The notes under the pieces: generated by a model
Seen by the model: the letters and a program-made list of their open reading frames with translations, nothing else
Told to the model about the DNA's origin: nothing
The model's database searches: none
DNA from: Paludibacteraceae bacterium
GTDB lineage: Bacteria > Bacteroidota > Bacteroidia > Bacteroidales > Paludibacteraceae
Reading direction: 5' to 3'
Assembly: GCA_024401435.1 (NCBI GenBank)
Contig: JAKSLB010000022.1
Location: 1-49,164 of the forward strand
Length of the DNA stretch: 49,164 nucleotides
Part shown: positions 16,059 through 22,619 of the stretch, piece by piece
Numbering within the stretch: position 1 is the first letter of the stretch
How the letters are laid out: every line of letters begins with the position of its first letter
Made by a program: the position numbers and the translations under genes

Positions 16059-17069
16059 GTGAAGGATATTGATGTGATTATAGTAGATTGTATAGATAAA
16101 GAAAATTATAAAGACTACATAGGGAAGACAATATCTGTTAAAGGTGATGTTGATATAAGTGGTATGTATTTGGATAGAATCAATATTAATTTTGTTAATG
16201 TTGATGGTGATTTTGATTGTTCTTGGAATAACTTTACAAGTCTATACGGAGCACCACAAAAAGTAGGTGGTTCATTTCATTGCGATGTCAATATGTTGAC
16301 AAATCTAAAGGGAGCACCAAAGGAAGTTGGTGGTGATTTTAGTTGTAAACGAAATAAGTTGATAGTTCTAGAAGGATGTCCAGAAAAAGTAGGTGGGGCA
16401 TTTTATTGTAGTTATAATGTATTGACAAATTTAAAAGGTTGCCCACAAGAAGTCGGTAGCGGATTTTGTTGCGATAATAATAATTTGACAAGTCTAGAGG
16501 GGGCACTTAAATTTGTAAGAGGAAATTTTTATTGTTGTTATAATAATTTGACAAGTCTAAAAGGAGCACCTAAATTCGTAGGCGGTTCTTTTTATTGCCA
16601 TCATAATGAATTAACAAGTCTAGAAGGGTGTCCAAAAAAAGTATGTGTGAATTTTGATTGTGCTACCAATAAGTTGGAAAGTCTAGAAGGAGCACCGAAG
16701 GATGTAGGTGGTGAATTTAATTGTGGTTTTAATGAGTTGAGAAGTTTAGAAGGTTGTCCAAATGTGATACATGATTCTTTTTGGTGTAATTGTAATAAGT
16801 TGACAATTTTAAATTATGCACCAAAGTATGTAGGTGGTGATTTTTGGTGTTCTAACAACAATTTGACAAATCTAGAAGGGTGTCCAGAAAAAGTAGGTGG
16901 AAATTTTGAATGTAGTTATAATGAGTTGAGAAGTCTAGAAGGAGCACCAAAGTATGTAGGTGGTAATTTTGATTGTAGTAAAAATTACATAGAAAACATA
17001 AAAGGTGATATGTTAAACGAACGATATAGAAAGTTAAGGCTTTTTAATTACTTGACACTTGTTATATAA
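16059..17069 (+). CDS. Leucine-rich-repeat protein 4 (expanded, 12 repeats)
   Basis: A 336-residue protein: the shared cap (CIDKENYKDYIGKTISV, GDVDISGM) and twelve nearly perfect 21-residue repeats (LTSLEGCPxKVGGxFxCxxN), each about 63 bases at DNA level. Repeats this similar at DNA level should vary in number by recombination. The GTG start at 16059 is tentative; the frame is open upstream through FIDIDRIRNVKDI, which resembles part of the gene at 18552. The final codons overlap an early-type promoter that abuts TnpB copy 2. Confidence 0.68.
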   Translation: MKDIDVIIVDCIDKENYKDYIGKTISVKGDVDISGMYLDRININFVNVDGDFDCSWNNFTSLYGAPQKVGGSFHCDVNMLTNLKGAPKEVGGDFSCKRNKLIVLEGCPEKVGGAFYCSYNVLTNLKGCPQEVGSGFCCDNNNLTSLEGALKFVRGNFYCCYNNLTSLKGAPKFVGGSFYCHHNELTSLEGCPKKVCVNFDCATNKLESLEGAPKDVGGEFNCGFNELRSLEGCPNVIHDSFWCNCNKLTILNYAPKYVGGDFWCSNNNLTNLEGCPEKVGGNFECSYNELRSLEGAPKYVGGNFDCSKNYIENIKGDMLNERYRKLRLFNYLTLVI

Positions 17070-17080
17070 TTTTATAAATA
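17052..17080 (+). promoter_or_regulatory. Early-type promoter directly left of TnpB copy 2
   Basis: TTGACA 17052-17057, a 17-base spacer containing TTATATAAT, then TAAATA 17075-17080. The element's left end begins 5 bases later. The promoter probably once served the gene now on the far side of the element (18552). Confidence 0.6.
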
Positions 17081-17184
17081 TTGCGGAAAGAAAAATCAAC
17101 CATCTTTAGTGGTTGATATGAATTTCCGCTAAAATTAAAGTTTTTCATAACTTAAAATATAAATAATATATAGATTATTGGATT

Positions 17185-17277
17185 GGACTGGAATCTGATA
17201 ATAGGAAATAAGAATTTAAAAGCTAGAAATAGCTTCATCCTATTAGTACCAGTCCTACTAATAGGATTTTTGTTTGT
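17185..17277 (+). ncRNA. Structured leader RNA upstream of tnpB (copy 2)
   Basis: GGACTGG (17185-17191) pairs with CCAGTCC (17249-17255), AGCTA-GAAA-TAGCT (17221-17234) forms a tetraloop hairpin, and CCTATT (17239-17244) pairs with AATAGG (17260-17265) in a crossing helix. Against copy 1 the first helix shows three compensated base-pair changes, and the hairpin stem changes from a G-U to an A-U pair. This is evidence for RNA structure, from two sequences only. Confidence 0.6.
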
Positions 17278-18519
17278 ATGAAGAAAGGATTAGAAATACG
17301 ATTATATCCAAGTAAAGAACAAAGAGTTCTAATAGATAGGACTCTAGGTTGTTCTAGGTTCGTATATAATCATATTCTTGCCTTGAAGAAAGAACTTTGG
17401 GAAGACTATAAATTTAACTTTAATCCTAATTTGAAAAGTTTCAAAGAAGAATGGAAGTTCTTAACTAAAGTCCCAAGTCAAGCATTAGCTAACTCTTATA
17501 TGGATTGTCTACAAGCATACAACAATTTCTTTAATTCACTAAAGAAAAATTCAAAGCAGAAAGCAAAATATCCAAAGTTCCACAAGAAAGGGCAGAAGGA
17601 TTCTTTTAGAATTGCTTGTACTTATAGTAAAAAAGGCATTGGTGACATAAGAATTGAAGACTATCAACATATTAAAGTTCCTAAATTAGGAAATGTTAAA
17701 TTCAAGAACTACAAAGATGTTGATTGGACTAAAGTTCATATCTACAATATAACAATTAAGAAAACACCAACTAATAAGTATTTTGCTAGTATTTGCTGTG
17801 AATTATCTGAAAAAGAATACATTGAACCTAAATTTTATTCTTGTGGGTTTGATTTGGGATTAAAAGATTTCTGTATTTTTGACTCAGGTCAAGTTATTGA
17901 AAATCCAAAGTATTTTAGAACTTCACAAATAAAATTAGCAAAAGAACAGATAAAACTTTCTCATTGTACTGAAGGTTCACAAAACTATAAGAAACAAAAA
18001 CTTAAAGTTGCTTTAGTACATGAGAAAATAAAGAGCCAAAGAAAAGATTTTCAACATAAATGGTCTCGTAAAATCGTTAACGAAAACCAAGTTATCGTGA
18101 GCGAAGACTTAAATGTTAGAGGTATGTTAAAAAATCATAAATTAGCAAAATCTATCCAAGATGCTAGTTTCTCTAGTTTCTGTAATATGATTGAATATAA
18201 ATCTAAAGAAATGAATAGAACTTATATTAGGATAAATACATTCTATCCAAGTTCTAAACTTTGTCATTGTTGTGGTTATAAGAATACAACACTCACATTA
18301 GCAAAAAGGGAATGGATTTGTCCTAACTGTAATACACTTTTAGATAGGGACAACAATGCTGCTATTAACATACTTCAAGAAGGTCTTAAAATTTTAAAAT
18401 GTAGAAATACCGTGGGAAGCACGGAAAACGATAAATCGTTTAAGCCTGTTGAGCAGGAACCAGTCATAGCTTGTGATAGCAAATCACATAGCCACGCTGG
18501 GAAAATCAACTTTCTTTAG
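17278..18519 (+). CDS. tnpB: TnpB (IS605 OrfB-type) RNA-guided nuclease, copy 2
   Basis: A 413-residue protein, nearly identical to copy 1 over the catalytic core. RuvC residues are intact (GFDLGLKDF, IVSEDLNV, LDRDNNAAINI), as is the zinc finger (CHCCGY...CPNC). The C-terminal tail is shorter than in copy 1 because the overlapping omegaRNA region has a small deletion. No Shine-Dalgarno sequence; the ATG follows the AATAGG helix by 12 bases. Expected activity: RNA-guided double-strand DNA cleavage, aiding retention of the element. Confidence 0.92.
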   Translation: MKKGLEIRLYPSKEQRVLIDRTLGCSRFVYNHILALKKELWEDYKFNFNPNLKSFKEEWKFLTKVPSQALANSYMDCLQAYNNFFNSLKKNSKQKAKYPKFHKKGQKDSFRIACTYSKKGIGDIRIEDYQHIKVPKLGNVKFKNYKDVDWTKVHIYNITIKKTPTNKYFASICCELSEKEYIEPKFYSCGFDLGLKDFCIFDSGQVIENPKYFRTSQIKLAKEQIKLSHCTEGSQNYKKQKLKVALVHEKIKSQRKDFQHKWSRKIVNENQVIVSEDLNVRGMLKNHKLAKSIQDASFSSFCNMIEYKSKEMNRTYIRINTFYPSSKLCHCCGYKNTTLTLAKREWICPNCNTLLDRDNNAAINILQEGLKILKCRNTVGSTENDKSFKPVEQEPVIACDSKSHSHAGKINFL

Positions 18520-18535
18520 CAGTTGATTGCTTCAT
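18403..18535 (+). ncRNA. Putative omegaRNA of TnpB copy 2
   Basis: Hairpins CCGTG/CACGG, AACGAT/ATCGTT, CCTG/CAGG, TGTGAT/ATCACA and AATCAACT.../AGTTGATT in the same order as copy 1, with compensatory differences. The predicted guide starts after 18535 (AGACCTTGAGAATACATTGA). The 5' end is approximate. Confidence 0.6.
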
Positions 18536-18551
18536 AGACCTTGAGAATACA

Positions 18552-18980
18552 TTGATAGAGGATTGGGATTCAATGATTCCAATGTTTGACAACATACGCA
18601 AGGTGAAGGATATGTTGGGTTCTTGTGAATGTATCAATATATTCTCTTGGGCTATCTTTAACGATAACGATGTGGAAACATTCAACAAGCATCTCCGTGG
18701 TCTCATTGAGGATTCCTTGGGTGTAAAGGTTAAAGATGTCATAACGATGGAAAAGGTGAAGGATGTCCTAGGCAAGTCATACGGATTCAAGATTGAGGAT
18801 GAGGACTTCACGACATTCATCAACAAGGAAACGGCATTTGAGAGATACATCCTTCAACTTGTGGAATGTGGAGAAGTTGTTGATAGTGTGAATATGTTGA
18901 TTGATGATACAGTAAAGGACAAGAGGGTTTCCATTGTCAGAGAAGGCAAAGAGATAAATATTGAATTTGTCAAAATTTAA
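18552..18980 (+). CDS. Uncharacterised protein, 5' end probably altered by TnpB insertion
   Basis: A 142-residue frame opening with TTG at 18552; ATG 18573 with AGAGGA upstream is an alternative start. The frame stays open leftwards into the element's right end, so the original start may have been lost when the element inserted between the promoter at 17052 and this gene. The protein is acidic and helical (NIRKVKDMLG, DVITMEKVKDVLGKS). The IRKVKD segment resembles IRNVKD encoded just before LRR protein 4. Function unknown. Confidence 0.5.
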   Translation: MIEDWDSMIPMFDNIRKVKDMLGSCECINIFSWAIFNDNDVETFNKHLRGLIEDSLGVKVKDVITMEKVKDVLGKSYGFKIEDEDFTTFINKETAFERYILQLVECGEVVDSVNMLIDDTVKDKRVSIVREGKEINIEFVKI

Positions 18981-18983
18981 ATC

Positions 18984-19012
18984 TTGACAAGTCTTATATA
19001 ATTTGCTATATT
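18984..19012 (+). promoter_or_regulatory. Early-type promoter
   Basis: TTGACA 18984-18989, a 17-base spacer with TTATATAAT, then TATATT 19007-19012, followed by AAAGGAG and ATG 19035. It drives the 19035-21045 gene set. Confidence 0.75.
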
Positions 19013-19034
19013 TATATTGAAAGGAGAAAGAATT

Positions 19035-19217
19035 ATGGTAAGGAATTACAATTATAAAATCATCATGGATTGCGAAGCATACTATGTGAAGATTTCAAAT
19101 CAATGGCTTGATTCCAATGGTATGTTGACAAACAGAATTTCAAATGCTAATAGTTTCAAAACATTGTCCAAAGCGGAGGATGGTGTGTACAACTATATGG
19201 TCAAGCATAACCACTAA
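19035..19217 (+). CDS. Small uncharacterised protein
   Basis: A 60-residue protein beginning MVRNYNYKIIMDCEAYYVK. ATG 19035 is chosen for the strong AAAGGAG site 7 bases upstream. The sequence alternates hydrophobic and polar residues like a small beta sheet and ends in a basic helix. It is first in an early-type transcription unit with the next three genes. The sequence at its end, AAGCATAACCACTAAAAAA with GGAAAA, is nearly repeated after the next gene. Function unknown. Confidence 0.6.
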   Translation: MVRNYNYKIIMDCEAYYVKISNQWLDSNGMLTNRISNANSFKTLSKAEDGVYNYMVKHNH

Positions 19218-19233
19218 AAAAAGGAAAAATGAT

Positions 19234-19719
19234 ATGGATTTAAAGTTTAATCTCCGTGAAGATGAGATGGTTACAGGTTTTATGGACTTGATGTCAAAGC
19301 ATTTGAATGAGGATGTTGAAGAGCCGAAGGTTGGAATTTTTTGGTATTCACCAACCTATGGTTGTTTTGGTGTTGATTACCGATACTATTCTGAAGCCCC
19401 TTTTGAAGCCACAGAGTTTTTCAATCAGCGTGCAAATATGGGAAAATGGATTCATCAAAACTATTGGACATATTTGAAGCGGAAGGGTAAACTACCTAGG
19501 GAATATAGTATGATTACGGACTATACACAGATTCCAAGGGGTAGGGTTTTCGGTTTGGAAGATGGTACATTCCGTGTTATGCATGGTCATTGGATTGATA
19601 ATTATCCAAATGCAAAGGAAGCCATATTGAATGAGTTTGATTTGCCTAAAGACAAGACAACATTTGTCTATGATTGTCATTGGGATGTCGGTCATGGTTG
19701 GGATGAAGAAAGAGGTTAA
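19234..19719 (+). CDS. Uncharacterised phage protein
   Basis: A 161-residue protein rich in aromatic residues (VGIFWYSPTYGCFGVDYRYY, QNYWTYLKRKGKLPREYSM, GHWIDNYPNAKEAI). ATG 19234 is chosen for AAAAAAAGGAAAAA upstream and because the longer frame overlaps the previous gene. No catalytic motif is recognised, although conserved-looking His, Asp and Trp residues in the C-terminal third (CHWDVGHGWDEE) could be functional. It is transcribed with its neighbours from the promoter at 18984. Confidence 0.6.
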   Translation: MDLKFNLREDEMVTGFMDLMSKHLNEDVEEPKVGIFWYSPTYGCFGVDYRYYSEAPFEATEFFNQRANMGKWIHQNYWTYLKRKGKLPREYSMITDYTQIPRGRVFGLEDGTFRVMHGHWIDNYPNAKEAILNEFDLPKDKTTFVYDCHWDVGHGWDEERG

Positions 19720-19747
19720 GCATAACCACTAAAAAAGGAAAACAAAA

Positions 19748-20287
19748 ATGAAAAACTTTATCATTGTTACTTGTGTAATCGTTGCCTTGGTTCTTTTGGC
19801 AATCGGCTTGCCTGCAAGTTCATACAACAAGGCGGTAGGTCTTGGTGAACAGTTGAAGGAAAGTTGGAGTTCAATTGATGTCCAACAGAAGCGAAGGGTA
19901 GACCTTCTGTACAACCTTGTTGATTGTGTGAAGGAATATGACAAGCACGAAAGTGAAACCCTCCGTGCGGTTGTTGCCGAACGAGGGAAGTCTATGAGTG
20001 CAAACGATGTTAATACGATGATTGGAGCTATCCGTGAAGCATATCCACAGCTTCAATCCCAAAATAACTATAATCGTTTAATGACAGAGATTGCGATGAC
20101 GGAGAACAAGATTGCAAGTGTCCGTGACCATTACAATTCTACATTGAAGGAATATCAGCGGTATATCAAGAAGTTTCCCACAAGCATTTTCTTGGGTATG
20201 ATGGGGTATGTTGAGGAAAAGTATGAATACCTAAAGTACGATGCCCCTATTGATGCACCCCAGAATCTTTTCAATAGAAACAAGTAA
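19748..20287 (+). CDS. LemA-family protein
   Basis: A 179-residue protein with one N-terminal membrane segment (residues 3-22) and a helical body. The LemA pattern is clear: YNKAVGLGEQLKESWSSIDV, then RRVDLLYNLVDCVKEY, E...R, YPQLQSQNNYNRLM, IAMTENKIASVRDHYN and an IKKFP end. LemA proteins are membrane-anchored helical bundles of uncertain function. Its stop overlaps the start of the two-membrane-span gene that follows (TAATG), suggesting that the products act together at the host inner membrane. Confidence 0.85.
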   Translation: MKNFIIVTCVIVALVLLAIGLPASSYNKAVGLGEQLKESWSSIDVQQKRRVDLLYNLVDCVKEYDKHESETLRAVVAERGKSMSANDVNTMIGAIREAYPQLQSQNNYNRLMTEIAMTENKIASVRDHYNSTLKEYQRYIKKFPTSIFLGMMGYVEEKYEYLKYDAPIDAPQNLFNRNK

Positions 20288-21045
20288 TGTATAGCAATTA
20301 CTACAATCATAACGGAAGTGAATGGACTACAAGGGAAATCCTTGTTGCCATATTCTTTTCCGTTATTTTTATTTTGATTGGGTTGTGGATAAGCGGTAAA
20401 ATCATTGACTATGTTAATGATACCAACATCAAGTATGAAACGGCAGTAAAGATTGACAACAACCACGATGAGTTCTCATACGCATTGAAGACAAATTATG
20501 GTCATACATTGACCTATGGTTCTCTTAAATCTGTTGATAGGGTTGACATTGATGGTTATGGTGGAATATCCGTTGAAAGGGTTCTAGAGGAATATACAAA
20601 GCACTACAAAGAGGTGTGTGAGGAATGCGGTACTAGTGAACATCCAAAGGAATGTTGCCACGAAGAAGAATATTGGACTTGGGATTATGTTAATTCAATT
20701 TCCAAGGAAAGTATGTGGGTTTCTTTTTGTGAGGAAAAGATACCAACTAGTTGGTTTCCATTGCCACACCAAAGTTATGTAGCAACAAAGAGTGCTGGAT
20801 TTCACAAAAGACATCAATACTATGTCGTAGGAGACCTATACCAAGGTACTCTATATAGCAACATTTACAATCATAGGTTGAATGATTCAAGGTTCATCGT
20901 AGGGGTACATATAAATGAAGCCGTGGAAAGGTTCAAGATAAGCCAAAATGTAAAGTATGTATTTTGGATTCCTTGGATTATAATGATTGTGGTAATTTTC
21001 GCAATCTTTTGCAATGCGGAAAATGATTGGTTAAACCGAAACTAG
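20287..21045 (+). CDS. Two-span membrane protein, LemA neighbour
   Basis: A 252-residue protein with a hydrophobic segment at about 19-40 (LVAIFFSVIFILIGLWI), a large soluble central domain, and a second segment near the C-terminus (VFWIPWIIMIVVIFAIFC). The central domain contains a cysteine cluster (CEECGTSEHPKECCHEE) that may bind metal or form disulphides. It is translationally coupled to LemA. The topology suggests a periplasmic or cytoplasmic loop held by two membrane anchors. No family name recognised. Confidence 0.65.
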   Translation: MYSNYYNHNGSEWTTREILVAIFFSVIFILIGLWISGKIIDYVNDTNIKYETAVKIDNNHDEFSYALKTNYGHTLTYGSLKSVDRVDIDGYGGISVERVLEEYTKHYKEVCEECGTSEHPKECCHEEEYWTWDYVNSISKESMWVSFCEEKIPTSWFPLPHQSYVATKSAGFHKRHQYYVVGDLYQGTLYSNIYNHRLNDSRFIVGVHINEAVERFKISQNVKYVFWIPWIIMIVVIFAIFCNAENDWLNRN

Positions 21046-21056
21046 GTGGTATAACA

Positions 21057-21356
21057 ATGTACAAGTTCAAGGAAGAACTCACATTTGAGAAGAACCTTAA
21101 ATTCTTCTTCTTCCAAGGTATTGTTGGAGATGTCAACAATGTAACTGTAAGGAAGAATCCAAGTGAACTAAACAAGACATATAGTGTTGCGATTGACCAC
21201 AATATTAGACCGACATTGGTTGAAAACCAAGTAAAGACACTTATGTGTTCTTTGCCTTTGACTTACCGAATGAAGACTTTTTCTGTTGATTCTTGGAGTC
21301 ATCAATACTCAACTGTTCTTTATATTGATTCCAATACAACATCATCAACTCTATGA
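21057..21356 (+). CDS. Small protein overlapping the HNH gene end
   Basis: A 99-residue frame. ATG 21057 follows AGGTGG and sits 11 bases after the previous stop, so translation is likely. The first 60 residues (KEELTFEKNLKFFFFQGI, VRKNPSELNKTYSVAIDHN) look like a real domain. The last 38 or so codons are antisense to the 3' end of the convergent HNH gene, a 116-base overlap, and may be read-through sequence after loss of an earlier stop. Function unknown. Confidence 0.45.
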   Translation: MYKFKEELTFEKNLKFFFFQGIVGDVNNVTVRKNPSELNKTYSVAIDHNIRPTLVENQVKTLMCSLPLTYRMKTFSVDSWSHQYSTVLYIDSNTTSSTL

Positions 21357-21645
21357 CCTCTTTCAATCTATCAAGAACATTAGGGTCTTCACGATATCGG
21401 TCAAATATCCAATGCACTACTTCGTGTGAGTTCCTATTCAACGGAAGAAACTTTTCAAATGAAAGGTCGGCATAGTTCTTGGGGTTTAAGTCAATGTGGT
21501 GGCAATTGAAGTTTTCTTCAAGTGGCTTGTGTGAAAGAAAATCAACCTTGTGTTCATCTCTCAATTTATCCTTTAGCCGTTGCCATTCCTTTGTACTACG
21601 AATCTTGTGCTTATCCTTTTGATTAAGTTTCTTGTGTAGTTGCAT
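21241..21645 (-). CDS. HNH-type nuclease domain protein
   Basis: A 134-residue protein. Residues 48-78 (NCHHIDLNPKNYADL, LPLNRNSHEVVH) carry an HNH-type core: a His pair, Asn and the final His. The Lys/Arg-rich N-terminus could bind DNA. It is small for a homing endonuclease, and free-standing phage HNH proteins are common. TATAAATA, the T4 late consensus, occurs upstream on the minus strand (21652-21659). The C-terminal tail is low-complexity and basic (KNQQKKSSFGKSKAKN). Confidence 0.65.
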   Translation of the reverse strand: MQLHKKLNQKDKHKIRSTKEWQRLKDKLRDEHKVDFLSHKPLEENFNCHHIDLNPKNYADLSFEKFLPLNRNSHEVVHWIFDRYREDPNVLDRLKEVIELMMLYWNQYKEQLSIDDSKNQQKKSSFGKSKAKNT

Positions 21646-21651
21646 ATACTT

Positions 21652-21675
21652 TATTTATATTGTTAAAAACAATAT
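21652..21675. promoter_or_regulatory. Divergent regulatory region with palindrome
   Basis: ATATTGTT (21657-21664) and AACAATAT (21668-21675) form an 8-bp inverted repeat between the HNH gene and the divergent 229-residue gene. On the minus strand TATAAATA overlaps it. It could be an operator serving both genes. Confidence 0.4.
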
Positions 21676-21696
21676 AATCTCATTATAGGAGAATGT

Positions 21697-22386
21697 ATGG
21701 AAAATTCAACAAAAACATATGAAGAAATGAAGAATGAAGTCATTGATGTATTTAGACACATTAATGGACTTGCCTCTAGAGTTATTGATGCAAATGGAGA
21801 GGGCTTGATTTTTTCTGGTTGCTTGAGTTCAAGTCAATTTAATCCAGAATGGGCAATTGAATTCAAACTATCAAAAGTTATTTCAAGTGAAAATCTTCCA
21901 AGACCTTTGATTATTTGTGATGATTATAGGAGAAAGATTTTAAGGGCGGTTGACATCTTCAATCCACATTTTGATGGTCAACTTGGATTCATAGAAATGA
22001 CTGATGATTTTTGGGATACATTCAAGAATTGTGTCAAGGGAATCTATCATAAGTATTTCTTCAATGGTCTTGGAAGTGTTTCCAATGATGAAAAAATTAG
22101 TCCAGAATTCGTTGAGCAATTCATTGATGAAGTGTATAGCAAAGAATGCGATAGGATGATTGAATACTTTGAAAAACATAAGAATCATTTTGGACATATC
22201 ATCATTTCAATTTCAAATCCAGAATTTAATGAATATATGAGTAAAAGGTTTACGGATGCTGGATATTCCGTTGAAATCAGTAAGGATGGCTATTATATAT
22301 GGGTGGTCATCAACAATGCGTTAGAAATTCTCTACAAACCTATGGATGAAATGTTGAACCATAACTTTGGACACAATGACCGATGA
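21697..22386 (+). CDS. Uncharacterised protein
   Basis: A 229-residue protein. A strong AGGAGAATGT site precedes ATG 21697. The C-terminal third (FGHIIISISNPEFNEYMSKRFTDAGYSVEIS) looks like an alpha/beta domain, and the middle is helical. No catalytic motif is recognised. It overlaps the next small membrane gene by 4 bases (ATGA). Function unknown. Confidence 0.6.
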   Translation: MENSTKTYEEMKNEVIDVFRHINGLASRVIDANGEGLIFSGCLSSSQFNPEWAIEFKLSKVISSENLPRPLIICDDYRRKILRAVDIFNPHFDGQLGFIEMTDDFWDTFKNCVKGIYHKYFFNGLGSVSNDEKISPEFVEQFIDEVYSKECDRMIEYFEKHKNHFGHIIISISNPEFNEYMSKRFTDAGYSVEISKDGYYIWVVINNALEILYKPMDEMLNHNFGHNDR

Positions 22387-22571
22387 AAAAGGACATATTT
22401 CTATTCATTAGCATTTTGGTGATGATATTGTATTCAATATATCCGTTCTTGAAAGATGATTTCAAATACAAAAGATTGTATAAATTATATCATTACTTGC
22501 GTTCTTTTCTTTTGCTTTCATTTAAAAAAATCATCTTTTTTCATACCATACCATTGACAACCCTTATATAA
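22383..22571 (+). CDS. Small membrane protein
   Basis: A 62-residue protein with one or two hydrophobic segments (DIFLFISILVMILYSIYPF near the N-terminus). The start overlaps the upstream stop as ATGA, which favours real translation. The last codons run into the early-type promoter of the beta-barrel gene, so the C-terminus may be shorter in relatives. Function unknown. Confidence 0.45.
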   Translation: MKKDIFLFISILVMILYSIYPFLKDDFKYKRLYKLYHYLRSFLLLSFKKIIFFHTIPLTTLI

Positions 22572-22582
22572 TTTTATATATT
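22554..22582 (+). promoter_or_regulatory. Early-type promoter (cassette copy a)
   Basis: TTGACA 22554-22559, spacer with TTATATAAT, TATATT 22577-22582. A region of about 65 bases around it is almost identical to that at 24791-24847, so the whole promoter cassette is duplicated. Confidence 0.8.
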
Positions 22583-22619
22583 GTGTATAACAAAGTAAAT
22601 GTTATATGGAGTTTCAAGT

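Larger units (their letters stand above)
17085..18535 (+). mobile_element. IS200/IS605-type element with tnpB only (copy 2)
   Basis: Same organisation as copy 1: left-end hairpin AATCAACCA...TGGTTGAT inside GGAAA/TTTCC, structured leader, tnpB, omegaRNA, and a right end finishing GATTGCTTCAT. The two copies are very similar throughout, so they are recent relatives. No tnpA. The insertion lies between an early-type promoter and the gene at 18552. Confidence 0.8.

Noticed and set aside
16200-17000. CRISPR-like tandem DNA repeats
   Set aside because: The 63-base periodicity is the coding sequence of 21-residue leucine-rich repeats in one long open frame.
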